NCBI RefSeq assembly: GCF_030269925.1 | Contig: NC_085116.1 | Coordinates: 2,170,001-2,234,000 of the forward strand | Direction of reading: 5' to 3' | Source: Bombyx mori | Lineage: Eukaryota; Arthropoda; Insecta; Lepidoptera; Bombycidae | Length of the DNA stretch: 64,000 bases | Part shown: positions 58,290 through 64,000 of the stretch, piece after piece | Numbering within the stretch: position 1 is the first letter of the stretch | Layout: the number at the start of each line of letters is the position of its first letter | The notes under the pieces: generated by a model | The model's input: the letters and a program-made list of their open reading frames with translations, nothing else | Told to the model about the DNA's origin: nothing | Databases searched by the model: none | Translations under genes and position numbers: made by a program

Positions 58290-58615
58290 TAGTGCGTGTA
58301 TGTTGAATGAGCTGACAGCCCACCAGATGTTAAGCCGTTATCAAAACCCATAGACATCACAATGTGAATCCCACAAGCCACCTTCAGACTTGCGATCTAT
58401 GCCTTAATTATATAGTAATTACGCAAATTTAATTTATGTGAGTTTCATTTTTATTATCCAGTGTTATACCTTAAATCCCGGAAGACGTTCGTGAGCATGC
58501 GTTAAGTACGTACTTCATTAAAACAATTGGCACCTGCCTGCGATATTTGAACACCGGTATAGGCACTCGGTGTGATTACACCGGGCCTCTTATCCTTTGG
58601 CCACGACAAACTCAA
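58290..58615 (-). repeat. SINE-A long form, diverged, deleted
   Basis: The 3' part ('gagctgacagcccaccagat'), the middle ('agtaattacgcaaatttaat') and the tRNA-like head ('cctttggccacgac' on the plus strand) are present; part of the body is missing. Confidence 0.8.
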
Positions 58616-59021
58616 TGTATGGTTCTGCGGTCAATATATGGCATTCACGATCGGAGCATAATTGGCCTTATATAAAAAAAAAAACCAAAACGATTTCTCT
58701 GTCCACCCTGTTACCACGTAGGCGTGTATGCGTTCCTCTCGACACAGTTCGCTACGAGTTTAGGCCACAAATATAATTTTATGGTTTCTTATAAATTTAT
58801 GTTAATATCCGCCATCGCGTATGACATTAACGTTTATATGGACCGCCTTATTACGGCGAATAAACATGCTCATAAAATCGGGCGTTGATTTAAATTATCT
58901 TTAATGTCAACATGATTGTGAAGCGAACGTTAAATTTTGCGGAGACAATGAGCATAGAGTGACGCGACTTTACCGTGACCGCGAATACTGTAAAGTTTTT
59001 GAAATGTCAGAAATAATTTAA
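58616..59021. other. no supported feature
   Basis: Nothing recognised. Confidence 0.4.
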
Positions 59022-59440
59022 TCTATATATTAATAAGTGAAGCAAAAACTTTGTATCCCTTTTTACGAAAATTGCGCGGACGGAGGAGTATAAAATTTTC
59101 CATACTTTAGAGAATATAGAGAAGAAGTGCACAATGATAATATTTTTTTTAAATAATGCATAAAAGATACATTAAATCAATAAAGAAAACATTACACACA
59201 CTACATACCATGTATTTGACGCACACGCGCATGCATACTATTTATTGTCAAACTTTTGTTCTTGACGTCTGTGATCAAATTGAGAATAGATTAAATATTG
59301 TTTGTCTGTATTAATATTTTTTTATAGTGTAGCCTTGGCGAAATTTGTGATTATCAAAGTATAAAATACAATCATAATAGTGTACAAACTTACAATTCCA
59401 ATTAATTATAGTCGAATTTCGACTACTGCGGGACCTCTAG
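59022..59440 (+). mobile_element. non-autonomous Helitron, complete ends
   Basis: 419 bp, starts TC ('tctatatattaataagtgaa') after A and ends 'actgcgggacctctag' before T. There is no target duplication, as expected for insertion between A and T. Same family as 35549-36431. Confidence 0.8.
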
Positions 59441-59539
59441 TGATAATATTAACGCAATATTAAACCGTAAAGCAGTTTTAATTGTGTCGACAAGTCGCAA
59501 AAAGCCAAGAAATATTATCACAGTAGCGTACTGCTTTTT

Positions 59540-59805
59540 TCCACTACCTATTCGATGGTAGCCTAAGAGACTATTCCAGTTACGTCCGGACGGGTAGGTG
59601 AGCTCACGGGCTCAACCTGAGAGAATATGCTAACACTATCCCTAGCGAGAGCAGTGCCTCGCAGAATATACTACCGAATCGGAAACGCGAGCCACTGAGA
59701 AGATCCGGCGAGGAACTCAGTTTGCTGTGTCTATGGGTTAGTTAGCTCGTCGAACTCTTCGTCGACTCGTCACTGATACGATTGACGAGGATGGTCATTG
59801 GTGCT
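59540..59805 (-). repeat. Bm1 SINE, diverged
   Basis: Resembles the 34239 variant subfamily ('ggtgagctcacgggctcaac'); the core and part of the 5' region are present. Confidence 0.8.
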
Positions 59806-60547
59806 AAAGGGGAAGCGCACTATAATTGTATACACGCAATATGAGAAAATAAATCTGGTTTTTTTGTAATTAGATACCATGACGTCACCATACATTTCTC
59901 TATTTTATCTGAAGAATCATGGCCCCTGTCGCATCACGACCACTAAGTTACACATAACACACTTAATCCCGTGATACAAACTTAAGCCGCTAAGCCAGTA
60001 GAGCACGGGATCGCTGCAATAATTTACGGTTCCGGTCCACCTCTAAGTTATAGGCTTACAGCGTTTTGCTTACTATTTCACAAATGTTATTGCTCTAGAC
60101 TCTTTAAGGCCGGCGACAGAATTTAATTTGCCAAAGAAAGCGAATAGCGAATGTTAAGAGAACCACGACTGAGTCCTGATAAACTGCATATTGAAAATAA
60201 ATTTGTAACAAAGATATGTGACGTAAAAAAAGTGAAAAGTAAATCAAAGAGATACCCGCGAAAGTTTAGAACTTGGGCAACAGGTTCTAAGCAATATTCA
60301 CGCTTAGTGTATTATAATTTAAATAACTGGGAACATCGGCACTAAACCAACTTTATATTGATGTAGTCACAATCGATCACAGATTAAAATATCTTATAAA
60401 ATTCTGAATATGTTTTCTTTCTAGCGAGAATTTCAGTGATGTACAATTATATTCGATACCAGAATCAGCTTCGATTAGTTGTCGTGATTAGTACATTAAT
60501 AACATAACATTGATTAATTCTGTGATATTCACTCAACGACTCACTCA
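59806..60547. other. no supported gene
   Basis: An ATG frame of 64 codons (60151-60345) has no recognisable motif. Confidence 0.35.
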
Positions 60548-60705
60548 AACCTGACGACGTTGCTAACACGAACCCTAGCAAGAGCAGTGCTTCGCAAAAT
60601 CTACCACCGGATCGGAAACGCGATCCACTGAGAAGATCCGGCGAGAAACTCAGTGGGCTGTGTCTGTGGGTTAATTGACTCGCCGAGCCCTTGGTCGCAA
60701 GCGAC
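60548..60705 (-). repeat. Bm1 fragment
   Basis: 'ctgacgacgttgctaacacg' to 'gtcgcaagcgacgggg'; near consensus but lacks the poly(A) end. Confidence 0.85.
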
Positions 60706-60830
60706 GGGGTATAAATGCTAGGAGCGCCGCTGCCTACCGCTGGAGCTACTTCACTAAAATCATAGAAGCAGATATCGAAACAGCTAGATTACGTCTAGGA
60801 AGGAAACTCATTCCAGAGTTGGATTATACG
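60706..60830 (-). repeat. possible family C fragment
   Basis: 'gccgctgcctaccgctggag' and 'ggaaactcattccag' resemble family C; it abuts Bm1. Confidence 0.35.
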
Positions 60831-61155
60831 TGTCAAAAATGATATCATGCACAAACACATGAAAATTACAGTTCGAAAATAATCAACAAGTGATATAAAA
60901 TCTTTGAAATTCCAAATTCGGCATCTGTTAAATCAACTTTCATCTCCGAAAAAACGTGCTACTCTCCGCTCGTCCTAACGCGGAGCTTATCAACGCGTCA
61001 TCTCACGAACATCCAAAGTGCAAATAATAACAAATATATACAAATATCGGGCCGCGACTCGTTGGTGTAGGGTTGAAAGATTACTCTCGTAAGCAAGTAA
61101 GGTAGCGCCAATATCTTGAATTTTTTAGTGTGGTGTCGTGGAACACCGGATAGGA
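60831..61155. other. no supported feature
   Basis: Nothing recognised. Confidence 0.4.
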
Positions 61156-61526
61156 ACGAAGTTCCTTATTATAAAAATATTAATTTTAAGCTCTATTCGA
61201 GGTATAAAGAAAATAAAACTGGAGTTTTCGCAACAACCCACGGCCATCCGGTAACGTGCGAACTTATTGTGGTACACTTCATTCACGGATGTTTGCTTAA
61301 GAGTTAACTTGTATTGCACAAAGAACGCTCTGAGATCGTAAAAAAAAATATTATATTTTTTGTACGTTATTACAAAGTTAAGTCGTACACTGTGTGCATT
61401 ACTAATTGGTACGTTATTACAAAGTTAAGTCGTACATTGTGTGCATTACTAATAAAAATCTTACGTTACGGATGTTTCTTCCCGGTTAGGGTACCCCTCC
61501 GCATCGTTCCATAAGGAACTTCGTTC
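61156..61526. repeat. segment bounded by 17-bp inverted repeats
   Basis: 'ggaacgaagttccttat' (61156-61172) and its exact reverse complement (61510-61526) enclose 337 bp. No target duplication identified. Confidence 0.5.
61363..61453. repeat. 47-bp-period tandem duplication
   Basis: 61363-61406 and 61410-61453 share 44 bp with one mismatch. Confidence 0.9.
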
Positions 61527-61818
61527 CAAAAAAGAATTACGTAAATAAGCAACGAACATTCCATCCCTAATCCCTTCACACGTGACCCGAGTCAAAACAA
61601 TAACGCAGTTCAAGGCAGCCCTGTTCCCGGTGGCGTCCCAAGAGCCGTGAGAACCATCGACTTGCACTTTCTTGAGCACGCGCCGCGCTCCGTGATACGG
61701 CGCCGGCACGTCTGCTCACGAATGTCTAGACTAAGGATTAATCATCTGCAAACCTTGCTGAATACTCGGTGAAAGTTCTACCATACGCCTTTCATAGTTA
61801 GTTAGTTGTATAGAAATA
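61527..61818. other. no supported feature
   Basis: Unique, moderately GC-rich around 61575-61720; nothing recognised. Confidence 0.4.
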
Positions 61819-62035
61819 CTAGACGTACTCGCCCGCTTCGCTGCACATTTAAAATGAACATTATTATTTATTGTCATTATTATTAGGGAGTCCAACGCTC
61901 ATATAAATATTAGCCTATCCATTAAGTACATGAATTTTCTACATGGATACCAAGTTTCAAGTCAATCGGATGCATGGTTCAGTAGTTATAACGGAACATC
62001 CGTAAAATCACTGTAGATTTATATATTAGTATAGA
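61819..62035 (-). mobile_element. non-autonomous Helitron, complete ends
   Basis: On the minus strand it starts 'tctatactaatatataaatc' and ends 'aagcgggcgagtacgtctag' before T. It is the intact form of 50231-50413. Confidence 0.75.
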
Positions 62036-62774
62036 TGACCACGCGTATGAATGTTTTTAATATGATACAAATCATAATATACCTATATTCAATTGGTGAA
62101 ACTTTCGATCAATTTTTAATTTTACTAATTATTCTATTAACGAAGTCAACAAAATTTTAAAAAGTACATCGTAATTTTTTTTTAAAGTAATTTATGAAAT
62201 ATAAGGATTAAAAGTAACGTCAAATTAAGTGATTATTTAAATATGGGTAATTGCAACAAATAAATTATCATACAACAATCATTTACATTATTTATGTACC
62301 CGTGTTTAATTTCTCAATACGGTTAATAGACGCTCAATCGATTTTGTTTAACGCATAAATACCAAAACCATCGAAATGAATTGATACTCTTTAAAATACT
62401 CTAACAAAACAAAATGTGTAAAGGACAAAAACCCAAACAATAATGTTATCAACACAAAAAAGCTCTAAGACTTTCTAATTCGCCTCGGAACATGAAACGC
62501 GCCGCCGAGTGACAAAAACTAGCGCCGTTCAATAAAGATGGCAACACGACTTTCAACAGAACTATGTATAATGATAAAATACAAACAAATAAACGCACAA
62601 TTGGTTTTCACTTTGTGAAGGAAACGTTCGGTGGGGGCTGGTCGCGGGCGTGAGATGAGGTCGCGCGAGTTGATACCACCGCCACTGACTAATAGTAAGC
62701 AATGAGTATGTAATAAAATTTAATTCTGTATAAACTATTATATTATGTATGTATTTATGTATGTATATATATCT
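62036..62774. other. no supported feature
   Basis: AT-rich; a (tatg)n-like run precedes the next SINE. Confidence 0.4.
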
Positions 62775-63010
62775 TTTATTGCTTCGATGGGTGGACGAGC
62801 TTACAGCCCACCTGGTGTACTTAAGTGGTTACTGGAGCCCGTAGACTACAACGTAAATGCGCCACCTACCTTGAGATATAAGTGAGATATAAGTATAGTT
62901 ACAACGGCTGCCCCAACCTTCAAAACGAAACGCATTACTGCTTCACGGCAGAAATAGGTAGGGTGGTGGTACCTACCCGCGCGGACTTACAAGTCCTACC
63001 ACCAGTAAAT
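62775..63010 (-). repeat. SINE-A short form
   Basis: Near-consensus with small indels, ending at the recurrent boundary 'cctaccaccagtaa'. Confidence 0.92.
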
Positions 63011-63299
63011 TTGTAATTTAATATAAATTTCATTGCACCTACCACTATTTACTCTGCACTACCTTTGGTTGACTGGTAGAGAATGTCTTAGACATTAAGT
63101 CCGCTAATATAAATTTTACAAGAAGTGTGATAAATAAATAAATAAAATTAAAAGATCGACCTCATGACATCGACACTGAGGTCTTTATAGGCTTCAGTGG
63201 CCACGCGAATGTAGGCCAGTGGCTCGTATTCATGTTCATATTAAACAAGGGCATACGGGTGTGCAAAAATGAACATTCGTGAGTACTGCTAAGCAAACA

Positions 63300-63475
63300 A
63301 TGACGGCGACGTCCCACCTTGTATTAAGAGGTTACCGGAACCAAAAGAGATCAGATCGCGAATGTTGCCACTCGCTTTGTAAGACCGCGCATCGCCAGTG
63401 TAGCTGGTGATGGAAGATTTTCAGAAAACGCTTTTGTACCGTCTGTCTTACGACTGTAACCACTTAATACCAGAT
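63300..63475 (-). repeat. possible SINE-A remnant
   Basis: 'gtcccaccttgtattaagag' and 'ggttaccggaacc' loosely follow the SINE-A order; heavily diverged. Confidence 0.3.
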
Positions 63476-63488
63476 GTGTCCTGGGTAT

Positions 63489-63735
63489 CATCATCATCAT
63501 CATCTTCTCAGCCTATAGCCATCCACTGCTACAGATAGGCCTGTCCAATCGATCTCCAGTGCGACCGATCCGTTGCCTCCTACATCCAACGTGACCCAGC
63601 GATTTTTATTAGGTCGTCGGTCTATTTGGTAGGTGGATGTTCCACACTGCGCCTGCCAGTCACCACTCAAAAATCTTTCTGCCCCATCAGCCGTCCGATC
63701 TTCGCGTTGTGTGGCCTGCCCACTGCCACTTCAGC
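63489..63735 (-). pseudogene. LINE 3' fragment, (gat)n family
   Basis: The reverse complement ends in a (gat)n tail and contains 'cggtcgcactggagatcgat', matching 56939-57015 and extending further upstream with frameshifts. Confidence 0.65.
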
Positions 63736-64000
63736 TTAGAGTATAGATGGATTTAATTAATAAATGTAAATCAACTACATCCTACAAAATGTTGAGCAAT
63801 TAATGCAATATAGAAGACATTCCGAGGAACGTTTATGAAGTGATTATTTTACATTAGAATAATTGTAACATGTAAATTATCATAAAACGCTTATTTATAA
63901 TATTTATGTACTCGCGTTTACATTTAATACATGAATTTACATTTCTAATTATTTCCTACATGAGGCTTTGCTCCTAGTAAAGAAATAATGCTTACTTCGA

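Noticed and set aside
61363..61453. CRISPR-like repeat
   Set aside because: Only two units with no spacer; a simple tandem duplication in a eukaryotic genome.

Overview
This 64 kb window is eukaryotic nuclear DNA, almost certainly from a silkworm (Bombyx). It is AT-rich and carries many copies of Bm1, the silkworm SINE recognisable by its hairpin-like 'actgagtttctcgcc' segment and poly(A) tail. It also carries about 25 copies of a second high-copy SINE ('SINE-A' here, whose long form starts with a tRNA-Arg-like head) and Lepidoptera-type Helitrons and LINE 3' ends. I find no convincing host protein-coding gene, rRNA or functional tRNA. The window looks like intergenic or intronic DNA that has been repeatedly invaded by transposable elements.

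Layout. 1-10 kb: SINE-A copies, a 248-bp inverted-repeat MITE (3081-3328) and LINE 3' fragments, one with target-site duplications (5484-5865). 10-21 kb: Bm1 and full-length SINE-A, several LINE tails, and a 5'-truncated Jockey/CR1-like LINE (18771-19836) that splits a SINE-A. 21-31 kb: mostly unique AT-rich DNA, a tRNA-headed SINE on the minus strand, and a Bm1 inserted in a SINE-A. 31-41 kb: a dense pile of nested Bm1, SINE-A, LINE and Helitron insertions, an inverted Bm1 pair, and a 27-bp insertion that is little more than a poly(A) tail. 41-50 kb: a Helitron, a near-perfect 57-bp hairpin (43121-43177), SINEs and long unique AT-rich stretches. 50-54.7 kb: the most informative locus (below). 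55-64 kb: a SINE-A split by a LINE tail, three Helitron-like elements, more Bm1, and an inverted-repeat-bounded segment with a 47-bp tandem duplication.

The one long intact gene is 51173-53881 (902 codons). It lies inside a complete LTR retrotransposon (50753-54592) with two 226-bp LTRs that I read as identical, TG...CA ends and a TGTA target duplication. It encodes Gag with two CCHC knuckles, an aspartic protease and a complete HHCC/DDE integrase with a GPY module. The entire reverse transcriptase and RNase H are missing through a clean in-frame junction. It is therefore a recently inserted, RT-less Ty3/gypsy element that keeps an open Gag-protease-integrase polyprotein. It is the prime candidate here for an unusual system: a non-autonomous element that could be mobilised in trans while supplying its own capsid, protease and integrase. 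It sits with a Helitron fragment and a LINE fragment inside one older tRNA-derived SINE, giving a readable four-layer insertion history.
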